The translations under genes and the position numbers were made by a program. Positions 1 to 6,815 of a stretch of DNA of 10,697 bases are shown here, piece by piece (positions within the stretch are counted from its first letter, which is position 1; the number at the start of each line of letters is the position of its first letter). The DNA is taken from NCBI GenBank assembly GCA_035512195.1, contig DATKEK010000121.1:1-10697 (forward strand). Direction: 5' to 3'. The DNA is from DATKEK01 sp035512195. GTDB taxonomy: Bacteria > Pseudomonadota > Gammaproteobacteria > Burkholderiales > Eutrophovitaceae. Under the pieces are notes generated by a model. The model was given only the letters and a program-made list of their open reading frames with translations. It had not been told where the DNA came from and searched no databases.

Positions 1-447
1 CGGTACTTCGATGCCCCTGGCGCCGGTGGCCTGGGTGGCAAGCGGATACACCGCGAACGCGTGTTGCGAGAAGACGGCGGACGAGCCGGCTGAGAGAAAG
101 GCGCGCGCGGCCAGCTCAAGCACATCGTTCGAGCCGTTGCCGAGCACGAGATTCTCTTGCGCGACGCCCAAGCGCGCGCACAGCGCCTGTTTGAGTTCGT
201 AACCGCTGCCATCCGGATAGCGGCCGACCTCCGCCAGTGCGGACTGCATTGCCGCGACCGACTTCCTGCCGGGACCGAGCGGATTCTCGTTGGAGGCAAG
301 CTTGACGATGGTGCGTTCGTCCAGCCCGAGTTCGCGCGCCAGTTCCGTGGTGGGCTTGCCTGGCTGGTAGGGTGCGATCGCGCGCACATACGCCGGCGCA
401 CGTTCGCACAGGTCCAGCGGCTCCGTGATGGGCTGCGGCTCGTTCAT
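1..447 (-). CDS. hisC: Histidinol-phosphate aminotransferase, N-terminal part (runs off the left edge)
   Basis: This is the first 149 codons of a PLP-dependent class I/II aminotransferase; the frame is still open at base 1. Visible family signatures are KLASNENPLGP (about residues 49-59), the RYPDGSGYELKQAL block (76-89), which is the HisC substrate/cofactor region, and LGNGSNDVLEL (102-112). The PLP lysine and the C-terminal half lie outside the window. HisC converts imidazole-acetol phosphate and glutamate to histidinol phosphate. The copy next to pheA in proteobacteria (often called hisC2) is commonly thought to act also on aromatic or arogenate-type substrates, so its exact substrate here is an inference. 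The ATG at 447-445 overlaps the pheA stop as ATGA, which implies translational coupling; no clear Shine-Dalgarno sequence precedes it. Family assignment is firm, completeness unknown. Confidence 0.93.
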   Translation of the reverse strand, partial: MNEPQPITEPLDLCERAPAYVRAIAPYQPGKPTTELARELGLDERTIVKLASNENPLGPGRKSVAAMQSALAEVGRYPDGSGYELKQALCARLGVAQENLVLGNGSNDVLELAARAFLSAGSSAVFSQHAFAVYPLATQATGARGIEVP

Positions 448-1511
448 GTAGCCGCCACGGGATAGGACCCGAGGATCTTGAGGAACGCGGCGCGCTCGCG
501 AATCGCGTCGAGCGCGCGCGCGACGTTGTCGAGGCTCTGGTGTCCCTCGATGTCGACGAAGAAAACGTACTCCCAAAGGCCGATCCGCGACGGGCGCGAC
601 TCGAGACGGGTCATGCTGACCTGGTGCTGCGCGAGCGGCCTGAGGAGTTCGTGTATCGCGCCCGCGCGATTAAGGGCCGACATCACGAAAGAGGTCTTGT
701 CCTTGCCGGATGGCGGCACCTCCTGTCCGGCAATCACAGCGAAGCGCGTGGTGTTGTTCGGTTCGTCCTCGATGTTCGCCGCCAGCATTGCCAGGCCGTA
801 GTGTTCAGCGGCGGTCCTGCCCGCGATCGCGCCCGCCTCGGAATCGTCGCGTGCCAGACGTGCCGCCTCAGCGTTGCTTGCGACCGGCACGCGTTCGGCC
901 TTCGGGCAGTTCTGGTTCAGCCAGCGATTGCATTGCGCCAGGCTCTGCGCGTGGGAAAAAATACGCTTGATCTGGCCCGCCGAAGCCGCTTTGCTGAGCA
1001 GGTTCTGATGCACCGGCAGCAGGACCTCGCCGCACATCCTGAGCGGCGTCGACAGCAGCAGGTCCAGCGTGCGGCCGACTGCGCCCTCGGTGGAGTTCTC
1101 GACCGGCACCACGCCGTAGCCCACCGTCCCGGACTCGACGGCGCGGAATACGTCATCGATCGAGGCGCACAGCACCGCCGGCGCCTGGCTGCCAAAGTGC
1201 TTGATTGCGGCTTCCTCGCTGAACGTGCCCTTGGGACCAAGACAGGCCACGGACAACGAATCCTCAAGCGCGCGGCAGGCTGAAATGATCTCGGTGAACA
1301 GGCGCGTTACCGAACCGCCGGGCAACGGCCCGGGGTTGTTCTTCGAGATCCGGCGCAGAACCTGGGCTTCCCGCTCGGGCCGGTACACCACCGCCTCCCC
1401 CTTGATCCTGCCGATATCGCGCGCGAGACCGGCGCGTTCGTTCACCAGCCGCAGGATCTCCAGATCGAGCGCGTCTATGCGTTCGCGCAGCCTTGCCAGC
1501 TCGTCAGCCAT
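444..1511 (-). CDS. pheA: Bifunctional chorismate mutase / prephenate dehydratase (P-protein)
   Basis: This cytoplasmic enzyme turns chorismate into prephenate and then phenylpyruvate, the phenylalanine branch. With the chosen start it has 355 residues, usual for a P-protein. Residues 1 to about 85 form an AroQ-type chorismate mutase, with Arg11 in LRERIDALD and a RPERE segment at 44-48. Residues 88 to about 262 are prephenate dehydratase, opening with LGPKGTFSE and holding the catalytic TTRF motif at 254-257. Residues 274-350 are a regulatory ACT domain with GAIHELL (284-290) and ESRP (304-307), the phenylalanine-binding motifs, so feedback inhibition by Phe is expected. I chose the ATG at 1511 rather than an in-frame ATG at 1556 because MADELARLRERID matches the family N-terminus. 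The longer form would add 15 unrelated residues and overlap serA by 53 bp. The gene overlaps serA by 8 bp upstream and hisC by 4 bp downstream. Confidence 0.96.
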   Translation of the reverse strand: MADELARLRERIDALDLEILRLVNERAGLARDIGRIKGEAVVYRPEREAQVLRRISKNNPGPLPGGSVTRLFTEIISACRALEDSLSVACLGPKGTFSEEAAIKHFGSQAPAVLCASIDDVFRAVESGTVGYGVVPVENSTEGAVGRTLDLLLSTPLRMCGEVLLPVHQNLLSKAASAGQIKRIFSHAQSLAQCNRWLNQNCPKAERVPVASNAEAARLARDDSEAGAIAGRTAAEHYGLAMLAANIEDEPNNTTRFAVIAGQEVPPSGKDKTSFVMSALNRAGAIHELLRPLAQHQVSMTRLESRPSRIGLWEYVFFVDIEGHQSLDNVARALDAIRERAAFLKILGSYPVAAT

Positions 1512-2694
1512 CTGACCGCTCAAGGGGCAGATAACGCACGCCGAGCACGCCGGCAATGCCGGCGATCCCGCGAATCACGCCGTCGGGCACCGGGCTGTCG
1601 ACGTCCACCAGCGTATACGCCATGTCCTGTCTCGACTTGTTGATCATGTTGTGAATATTCAGACCCGCGTTTGCCACCGCAGTGGAAATCTGGCCGACCA
1701 TGTTTGGCACGTTCGCATTCGCTATGCCGAGCCGGTACGCCGATTCGCGCGCCATCACCACTTCCGGGAAATTCACCGCGTTGCGGATGTTGCCATGCTC
1801 GAGATAGTCGCGCAGTTGGTCGACCACCATCACAGCACAATTGTCCTCGGCTTCCTGAGTCGAAGCGCCCAGGTGCGGCAGCGCGATGACCGCGGGGTTG
1901 CCAACTAGCTTCTCGCCGGGAAAATCGCATACGTAGTACTTCAGGCGACGGGAGGCGAGCGCCTCCAGCACGGCGTCGCGCTCGACGATACCCTCCCGCG
2001 CGAAGTTGAGCAGGATCGCCCCATGCTTCATCAGCCCGATTCGTCTTGCGTTCAGCAACCCCCGGGTCGAATCGAGCAGCGGCACATGCACGGTCACGAA
2101 ATCCGCAGCGCGCAGAAGTTCTTCGATGCTGTGCGCCTTGCGGACCTGCGACGGCAGACCCCATGCCGCATCCACGGTGATCTCGGGGTCGTAGCCGGTC
2201 ACATGCATGCCGAACTTGATGGCGGTATCCGCAACCAGGCTGCCGATTTTCCCGAGGCCGATCACGCCGAGCGTACGTTGCGGCAATTCGACGCCTGCGT
2301 AGTGTTTCTTGCCCTCTTCCACCTGCCGGTCGATCTGTTCATCGCTGCCGGTCAGGTCATCGACAAACCGGATGGCGGGCACCAGGTTGCGCGCCGCCAC
2401 CAGCAGGCCGGCGATGACCAGTTCCTTTACCGCATTGGCGTTTGCGCCCGGGGCGTTGAACACAGGCAGGCCGCGGGCACTCATCGCCGCGACCGGAATG
2501 TTGTTGGTTCCGGCGCCCGCGCGTCCGATCGCCTTTACCGACCCCGGCACTTCCATGGAGTGCATGTCATGCGAGCGCACGAGGATGCCATCCGGATTCT
2601 CGACCTGGTTGGCGATGATGTAGTTCTGGGGCAGGCGCTTCAGGCCGACGTGAGAGATATTGTTCAGCGTCAGGATGCGCACGGGCTCAGCCAT
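1504..2694 (-). CDS. serA: D-3-phosphoglycerate dehydrogenase with ACT domain
   Basis: This is the NAD-dependent enzyme of the first committed step of serine synthesis (3-phosphoglycerate to 3-phosphohydroxypyruvate). It has 396 residues from the ATG at 2694. The Rossmann fingerprint GLGKIG is at about 146-151, followed by acidic YDPE. The catalytic Arg lies in NFAREG (Arg233) and the catalytic His in LPHLGAST (His274). The C-terminal 75 or so residues (about 318-392) look like an ACT domain, so serine feedback is possible. The start at 2694 is preferred over the in-frame ATG at 2712 because a GAGG ribosome binding site lies 6 nt before it and it gives the short 8-bp overlap with serC. The loop between the Arg and His is short: CDFPGEK stands where related dehydrogenases have a DVFE-type segment carrying the catalytic Glu. 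This resembles a known shorter SerA subfamily, so I read it as functional. Confidence 0.95.
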   Translation of the reverse strand: MAEPVRILTLNNISHVGLKRLPQNYIIANQVENPDGILVRSHDMHSMEVPGSVKAIGRAGAGTNNIPVAAMSARGLPVFNAPGANANAVKELVIAGLLVAARNLVPAIRFVDDLTGSDEQIDRQVEEGKKHYAGVELPQRTLGVIGLGKIGSLVADTAIKFGMHVTGYDPEITVDAAWGLPSQVRKAHSIEELLRAADFVTVHVPLLDSTRGLLNARRIGLMKHGAILLNFAREGIVERDAVLEALASRRLKYYVCDFPGEKLVGNPAVIALPHLGASTQEAEDNCAVMVVDQLRDYLEHGNIRNAVNFPEVVMARESAYRLGIANANVPNMVGQISTAVANAGLNIHNMINKSRQDMAYTLVDVDSPVPDGVIRGIAGIAGVLGVRYLPLERSDG

Positions 2695-3769
2695 GGGCCG
2701 CCTCGAATTCACGCATGAAGTCCACCAGCGTACGCACGCCTTGCACAGGCATTGCGTTGTAGATGGACGCGCGCATGCCGCCGACGGATCGGTGTCCTTT
2801 CAGCTGTACCAGACCGTGGCTTTTGGATTGTTTCAGGAAGGCTTCGTCCAGAGATTCGTCCTTGAGCCGGAACGGCACATTCATTCTCGAGCGGTCTTCC
2901 GGGGCCACCGGAGACTGGTAGAACGGGGTCGAATCGATGTAGTCGTAAAGCATTTTTGCCTTCGCGATGTTCTCACGCTCCATCGCCGCCAGGCCGCCCT
3001 TGCGCTTCAGCCACTGGAACACCAGCCCCGCGACGTAGATGCCGTAGGTCGGCGGCGTGTTGTACATCGAACCGTTCTCCGCGTGGATCCAGTAGTCCAT
3101 CATCGCCGGCGTGCGCTGCGGCGCATGTCCGACGAGATCGTCCCGCACGATCACGATTGCGAGTCCCGCCGGGCCGATATTCTTCTGCGCACCGGCATAG
3201 ATCAGCCCGTAGCGCGACACGTCGACCGGCCGCGACAGGATGTGTGAGGACATGTCCGCCACCAGCGGAACCGCGCCGGTGTCCGGAATCCAGTGAAACT
3301 CAACGCCGCCGATGGTTTCGTTGCTGGTGATATGAAGGTATGCCGCGCCCGGATCCAGCTTCCATGCCGGCTGTCCTGGGACATAGCTGAAATTGCGATC
3401 CTCGCTGCTAGCGGCGACATTCACCGCGCAGAACTTGCGAGCCTCGGCAATCGCTTTTTTCGCCCATTCCCCGGTATGCACGTAGTCAGCGCTCGTTCTG
3501 CCGCGCAGCAGGTTCATCGGCACCATCGCAAACTGCGCGGTGGCGCCGCCCGGGAGAAACAGCACTTTGTAGTTACCCGGGATAGCGAGCAGTTCGCGCA
3601 GGTCGGCTTCCGCCGCCTCGGCAATGGACATGAACTCCTTGCCGCGATGGCTCATCTCCATCACCGACATACCCGAACCCTGCCAGTCGAGCATCTCGTC
3701 GCGCGCCTGCGCAAGCACTTCCTCGGGCAGCACCGCGGGACCGGCGCTGAAATTGACGACTCTTGCCAC
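2687..3769 (-). CDS. serC: Phosphoserine aminotransferase (3-phosphohydroxypyruvate to phosphoserine)
   Basis: SerC is a PLP aminotransferase that uses glutamate to make O-phosphoserine. In many proteobacteria it also serves pyridoxal phosphate synthesis (the PdxF role). It has 360 residues, against about 362 in E. coli. Visible signatures are NFSAGPAVLP at 6-15, MEMSHRGKEF with the substrate-binding His41/Arg42, LPGGATAQFAM (72-82), ADMSSHILSR with the cofactor-contacting Asp172, the PLP Lys196 in YAGAQKNIGPAG, and GHRSVGGMRASIYNAM (325-340) with His326 and Arg333. The start codon is GTG (3769-3767), preceded by AGGGA at a 9-nt distance. It lies 50 bp after gyrA and overlaps serA by 8 bp, so the enzymes of steps 1 and 2 of serine synthesis are translated from adjacent overlapping genes. 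All key residues are present. Confidence 0.97.
   Translation of the reverse strand: MARVVNFSAGPAVLPEEVLAQARDEMLDWQGSGMSVMEMSHRGKEFMSIAEAAEADLRELLAIPGNYKVLFLPGGATAQFAMVPMNLLRGRTSADYVHTGEWAKKAIAEARKFCAVNVAASSEDRNFSYVPGQPAWKLDPGAAYLHITSNETIGGVEFHWIPDTGAVPLVADMSSHILSRPVDVSRYGLIYAGAQKNIGPAGLAIVIVRDDLVGHAPQRTPAMMDYWIHAENGSMYNTPPTYGIYVAGLVFQWLKRKGGLAAMERENIAKAKMLYDYIDSTPFYQSPVAPEDRSRMNVPFRLKDESLDEAFLKQSKSHGLVQLKGHRSVGGMRASIYNAMPVQGVRTLVDFMREFEAAHG
2701..2704 (-). promoter_or_regulatory. Ribosome binding site that sets the serA start
   Basis: On the minus strand GAGG is followed by a 6-nt spacer and the ATG at 2694. The site lies inside the end of serC. It supports the shorter serA start over the in-frame ATG at 2712, which would place the site inside the coding sequence. 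Confidence 0.6.
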
Positions 3770-3797
3770 TTTTTGTGTTCCCTGCGTAGTCAGATCG

Positions 3798-3818
3798 AAA
3801 ACAGCCGGGCCTCGCCCG
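3798..3818 (-). terminator. Weak hairpin between gyrA and serC (possible attenuator)
   Basis: Read on the minus strand just after the gyrA TAA, CGGGC-GAG-GCCCG can form a 5-bp GC stem with a 3-nt loop, followed by GCTG and only four T residues. The stem is short and the T-tract is both short and offset. At best it would reduce, not abolish, readthrough from gyrA into serC. No convincing promoter for serC is visible in the 50-bp gap. Confidence 0.3.
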
Positions 3819-3819
3819 A

Positions 3820-6489
3820 TTAGTCGGTCGCGTTGCCGTCGTCGGCGTTGCCCTCTTGCACTTCGGGCCCATCCGCGTCCCCGGGTTCAGCCGCCGCTTC
3901 GCTGCTGCCCTCGAGTGGGCCGCTGCCATTGCCATTGCCGTTGCCGTTGGCTTCATCGTCGCGGTCGACGATCTTCTCCAGCCCCGCGAGCTTCTCGTCC
4001 TCGCCGAGGTTGATCAGCGTGACCCCCTGCGTCGCACGGCCCATCTCGCGGATTTCGTTCACCCGCGTGCGGATCAAAACGCCGCGCGTCGTGATCAGCA
4101 TGATCTCGTCGTCAGGCTCCACCAGCTTCGCCGCCACCACGCGGCCATTCCTCGCCGTGGTCTGGATCGCGATCATCCCCTGTGTGCCCCGGCCATGGCG
4201 CGTGTACTCGGCCACCGGGGTGCGCTTGCCATAGCCATTCTCGGTTGCGCTCAGCACCGCGAGCCGTTCGTCTTCAGCCACCACCAGCGATATCACCTGC
4301 TGGCCCTCCACCAGCCTCATGCCGCGCACGCCGCGCGCGGTGCGACCCATCGCCCGAACATCCTGCTCCGAGAAACGCACAGCCTTGCCGGCATCGGAAA
4401 ACAGCATGATGTCGTGATGACCGTTGGTCAGTGCAACCGCAATCAGATAGTCGCCCTCATCCAGATCCACGGCAATGATGCCCATCTGCCGCGGCCGCGA
4501 GAAATCCGAAAGCGGCGTTTTCTTCACCGTGCCGTTGGCCGTAGCCATGAAGACGAAGTGATCGTGATCGAACTCCCGCACCGGCAGGATGGCGGTGATC
4601 TTCTCCCCATCGACCAGCGGCACCATGTTGACGATCGGCTTGCCGCGGCTGGTCCGTCCGCCCTGCGGTACCTCGTAGACCTTCAGCCAGTACATACGCC
4701 CACGGCTCGAGAAGCACAGGATGTAGTCGTGGGTATTGGCTACGAACAGGCTGTCGATGAAGTCGTCTTCCTTGGTAGTCGCCGCCTGCTTGCCGCGCCC
4801 GCCCCGCTTCTGCGCGCGGTAGTCGGCGAGCGGCTGCGCCTTGATGTACCCGGTGTGCGACAGCGTAACAACCACGTCTTCGGGAGCGATGAGGTCCTCC
4901 ATCGCAATTTCCTGCGTGTTGACCTCGATCTCGCTGCGCCTCGCATCGCCGAACTGATCCCTGGTTGCGTTCAGCTCGGTCGAGATGATCTGCGTGATGC
5001 GCGCCGGACTTGCCAGAATGTCCCGCAGATCGGCGATGTTTTCCATCACTTCGCGATACTCGTTTGCGATCTTCTCCTGCTCCAGCCCGGTCAGGCGCTG
5101 CAACTGCATCTCGAGAATACGCTGGGCCTGAACTTCCGACAGTCGATAGCCTTCGGGCCCCGAGCCGAATTCGGGCGCAAGATCTTCAGGACGCGAAGCC
5201 GCGATGTCCGTACGCGCGAGCATTTCCTCCACCAGCGTCGAGCGCCAGACGCGCGCCATCAGCTGCTGCTTGGCCTCCACCGGCGTAGGCGCCGCCTTGA
5301 TTAGCGCGATGATCTCGTCGACATTGGACAGTGCGACCGCCAGCCCTTCGAGGATGTGCCCGCGCTCCCGCGCCTTGCGCAGTTCGAACACCGTGCGCCG
5401 GGTAACCACCTCGCGACGATGGCGCAGAAACTCCTCGATGATCTGCTTGAGGTTGAGCAGCCGCGGCCGACCGTCGACCAGCGCGACCATGTTCATTCCG
5501 AACGTGTCCTGCAGCTGCGTTTCCTTATACAGGTTGTTCAGGATCACTTCCGGCATCTCACCGCGCTTGAGCTCGAGCACGACGCGCATTCCGGATTTGT
5601 CCGACTCATCGCGGATCTCGGCAATGCCGTCGATCTTCTTTTCGCGCACGAGCTCGCCGATGCGCATCAGCAGTACGGATTTGTTGACCTGATACGGCAA
5701 TTCATCGATTACGATCGCCTGGCGCCCGCCTTTCTCCATGTCCTCGAAGTGCGTACGGGCGCGGATCACCACGCGGCCGCGACCGGTGCGATAACCCTCG
5801 CGGATTCCGGCCGTGCCATAGATGATCCCGCGAGTGGGAAAGTCCGGTCCGGGCAGGATATCGATCAGTTCGTCCACCGTGATCGCCGGATTCTCGAGCA
5901 TCGCCAGACAGGCGTTGATGACTTCGTCGAGATTATGCGGCGGCACGTTGGTCGCCATGCCCACCGCAATCCCGGACGACCCGTTGACGAGCAGATTCGG
6001 AATGCGCGCGGGAAGGACCGACGGCTCGAACTCCTTGCCGTCGTAATTCGGGACGAAATCGACGGTTTCCTTGTCGAGGTCGGCGAGCATCTCCGAAGCG
6101 ATGCGCTCCAGCCGGCACTCGGTGTACCGGTACGCCGCGGCGGAGTCTCCGTCGACGGAGCCGAAGTTACCCTGGCCGTCGATCAACGGATAGCGCATCG
6201 AAAAGTCCTGCGCCATGCGCACGAGCGATTCATAAGTCGCGGAGTCGCCGTGAGGGTGATACTTGCCGAGCACATCGCCCACCATGCGTGCGCATTTCAC
6301 ATGCGGGCGGTTCCACACGTTGTTCGCCTCGTGCATCGCAAACAAAATGCGGCGGTGGACCGGTTTCAGTCCATCCCTGACGTCGGGCAGCGCGCGACCG
6401 ACGATTACGCTCATCGCGTAATCTAGGTAGGAACGGCGCATCTCCTCTTCGAGGCTTACAGGAAGCGTTTCCTTGGCAAACTGCTCCAT
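3820..6489 (-). CDS. gyrA: DNA gyrase subunit A
   Basis: GyrA is the breakage-reunion subunit of the type IIA topoisomerase (GyrA2GyrB2) that introduces negative supercoils. It has 889 residues and numbering matches E. coli closely: catalytic Tyr122 in AAYRYTECRL, and the GyrA box QKRGGRG at exactly 560-566, which separates true gyrase from ParC. The N-terminus (SYLDYAMSVIVGRALPDVRDG) is canonical. The quinolone region reads HPHGDSATYE, with Ser83 and Glu87, showing no classic Ser83 resistance change. Residues 530 to about 838 form the DNA-wrapping beta-pinwheel. A tail of about 49 residues (841-889) is rich in Asp/Glu and Gly/Asn. The ATG at 6489 is fixed by alignment rather than by a ribosome binding site: the bases upstream show no good Shine-Dalgarno sequence. 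The gene heads the minus-strand cluster and is divergent from the OmpA-like lipoprotein gene. Confidence 0.99.
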   Translation of the reverse strand: MEQFAKETLPVSLEEEMRRSYLDYAMSVIVGRALPDVRDGLKPVHRRILFAMHEANNVWNRPHVKCARMVGDVLGKYHPHGDSATYESLVRMAQDFSMRYPLIDGQGNFGSVDGDSAAAYRYTECRLERIASEMLADLDKETVDFVPNYDGKEFEPSVLPARIPNLLVNGSSGIAVGMATNVPPHNLDEVINACLAMLENPAITVDELIDILPGPDFPTRGIIYGTAGIREGYRTGRGRVVIRARTHFEDMEKGGRQAIVIDELPYQVNKSVLLMRIGELVREKKIDGIAEIRDESDKSGMRVVLELKRGEMPEVILNNLYKETQLQDTFGMNMVALVDGRPRLLNLKQIIEEFLRHRREVVTRRTVFELRKARERGHILEGLAVALSNVDEIIALIKAAPTPVEAKQQLMARVWRSTLVEEMLARTDIAASRPEDLAPEFGSGPEGYRLSEVQAQRILEMQLQRLTGLEQEKIANEYREVMENIADLRDILASPARITQIISTELNATRDQFGDARRSEIEVNTQEIAMEDLIAPEDVVVTLSHTGYIKAQPLADYRAQKRGGRGKQAATTKEDDFIDSLFVANTHDYILCFSSRGRMYWLKVYEVPQGGRTSRGKPIVNMVPLVDGEKITAILPVREFDHDHFVFMATANGTVKKTPLSDFSRPRQMGIIAVDLDEGDYLIAVALTNGHHDIMLFSDAGKAVRFSEQDVRAMGRTARGVRGMRLVEGQQVISLVVAEDERLAVLSATENGYGKRTPVAEYTRHGRGTQGMIAIQTTARNGRVVAAKLVEPDDEIMLITTRGVLIRTRVNEIREMGRATQGVTLINLGEDEKLAGLEKIVDRDDEANGNGNGNGSGPLEGSSEAAAEPGDADGPEVQEGNADDGNATD
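3925..3948 (-). repeat. Four 6-bp repeats encoding Asn-Gly pairs in the GyrA tail
   Basis: On the plus strand the units read gccatt, gccatt, gccgtt, gccgtt. On the coding strand they are AACGGC/AATGGC-type hexamers that give the (Asn-Gly) run at about residues 848-855 of GyrA. It is a short in-frame low-complexity tract in the C-terminal tail, probably a flexible linker before the acidic end. Copy number could change without a frameshift. Confidence 0.7.
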
Positions 6490-6741
6490 CTGGATCTAGT
6501 CTTTAGCTTGGTTTGTCTGGCCTCGCGGGAGGCTCCTGCGGGGCGGCATTGGCAACCGCGAAAAGTCAGAAGATGTCAAAACACGGCGGTCACGATGCAG
6601 GCTGGCGGTATTGCGCGCGAAAAAAAGTGTAACGATATCATACGGAAGGAGGACAGACCAGCGACTTGGCTGTATATTTGCGCTTTGACACACCCCTCCG
6701 CACCCGTCTCAGCGCGTTGCATCGCTTCGTCATGAAACGCG

Positions 6742-6771
6742 TTGTAAGAAGTCGGGTAAGCGAGAGATAAT
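6742..6771 (+). promoter_or_regulatory. Candidate sigma70-type promoter for the OmpA-like lipoprotein gene
   Basis: TTGTAA (6742-6747) and GATAAT (6766-6771) match the -35 and -10 consensus at 4/6 and 5/6 with an 18-bp spacer. Transcription would begin near 6778, giving a leader of roughly 38 nt. A perfect TTGACA lies upstream at 6685-6690 but has no matching -10. Assignment is by eye only. Confidence 0.45.
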
Positions 6772-6778
6772 TAAGGCG

Positions 6779-6788
6779 CTCTATAGAG
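6779..6788. repeat. Perfect palindrome CTCTATAGAG at the predicted transcript start
   Basis: This 10-bp perfect inverted repeat lies just downstream of the candidate -10. In RNA the stem could be extended by G-U and C-G pairs (6776-6791). It could be a repressor half-site pair or a small 5'-leader stem, but a palindrome this short can occur by chance. Confidence 0.35.
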
Positions 6789-6801
6789 TGCTCCCCCCAA
6801 G

Positions 6802-6807
6802 AAGGAG
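6802..6807 (+). promoter_or_regulatory. Strong ribosome binding site for the OmpA-like lipoprotein
   Basis: AAGGAG lies 8 nt before the ATG at 6816, a near-consensus Shine-Dalgarno sequence. It fixes the start and suggests a well-translated, abundant envelope protein. Confidence 0.75.
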
Positions 6808-6815
6808 ATGACCTG

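Larger units (their letters stand above)
6490..6815. other. Divergent intergenic region, gyrA / OmpA-like lipoprotein
   Basis: These 326 bp separate the two divergent transcription units and contain no credible gene; short ORFs here have no family features or ribosome binding sites. Towards the lipoprotein gene there is a promoter candidate, a palindrome and a strong ribosome binding site (listed separately). A second, weaker plus-strand candidate is AGGACA (6650-6655), 17 bp, TATATT (6673-6678). Towards gyrA, the minus strand has a TATGAT-like -10 (6642-6637) but no convincing -35. It also has an isolated TTGACA (6579-6574) with no -10 at a suitable distance, and a small GCCTC/GAGGC hairpin (6520-6533) about 30 nt before the gyrA ATG. 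An A7 tract lies near 6620-6626. Confidence 0.6.

Noticed and set aside
540..1283. Plus-strand open frame of 247 codons opposite pheA
   Set aside because: It is antisense to the conserved dehydratase and ACT regions, with no recognisable domain.
1512..1556. Longer pheA start (15 extra residues)
   Set aside because: The extra residues match nothing in the family and would increase the serA overlap to 53 bp; MADELARLRERID is the typical start.
3856..5304. Long plus-strand open frame of 482 codons opposite gyrA
   Set aside because: It lies wholly antisense to gyrA, whose protein is conserved end to end. The antisense translation is rich in His/Arg/Asp with no family motif, as expected from GC-rich codon use.
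5356..6426. Plus-strand open frame of 356 codons opposite the N-terminal half of gyrA
   Set aside because: It is antisense to the most conserved part of GyrA, with no motif and no ribosome binding site.
6574..6579. Perfect TTGACA on the minus strand in the gyrA leader
   Set aside because: No -10 match occurs at a suitable distance before the gyrA start.
6685..6690. Perfect TTGACA on the plus strand
   Set aside because: No -10-like hexamer occurs 16-18 bp downstream; the sequence there is C-rich.
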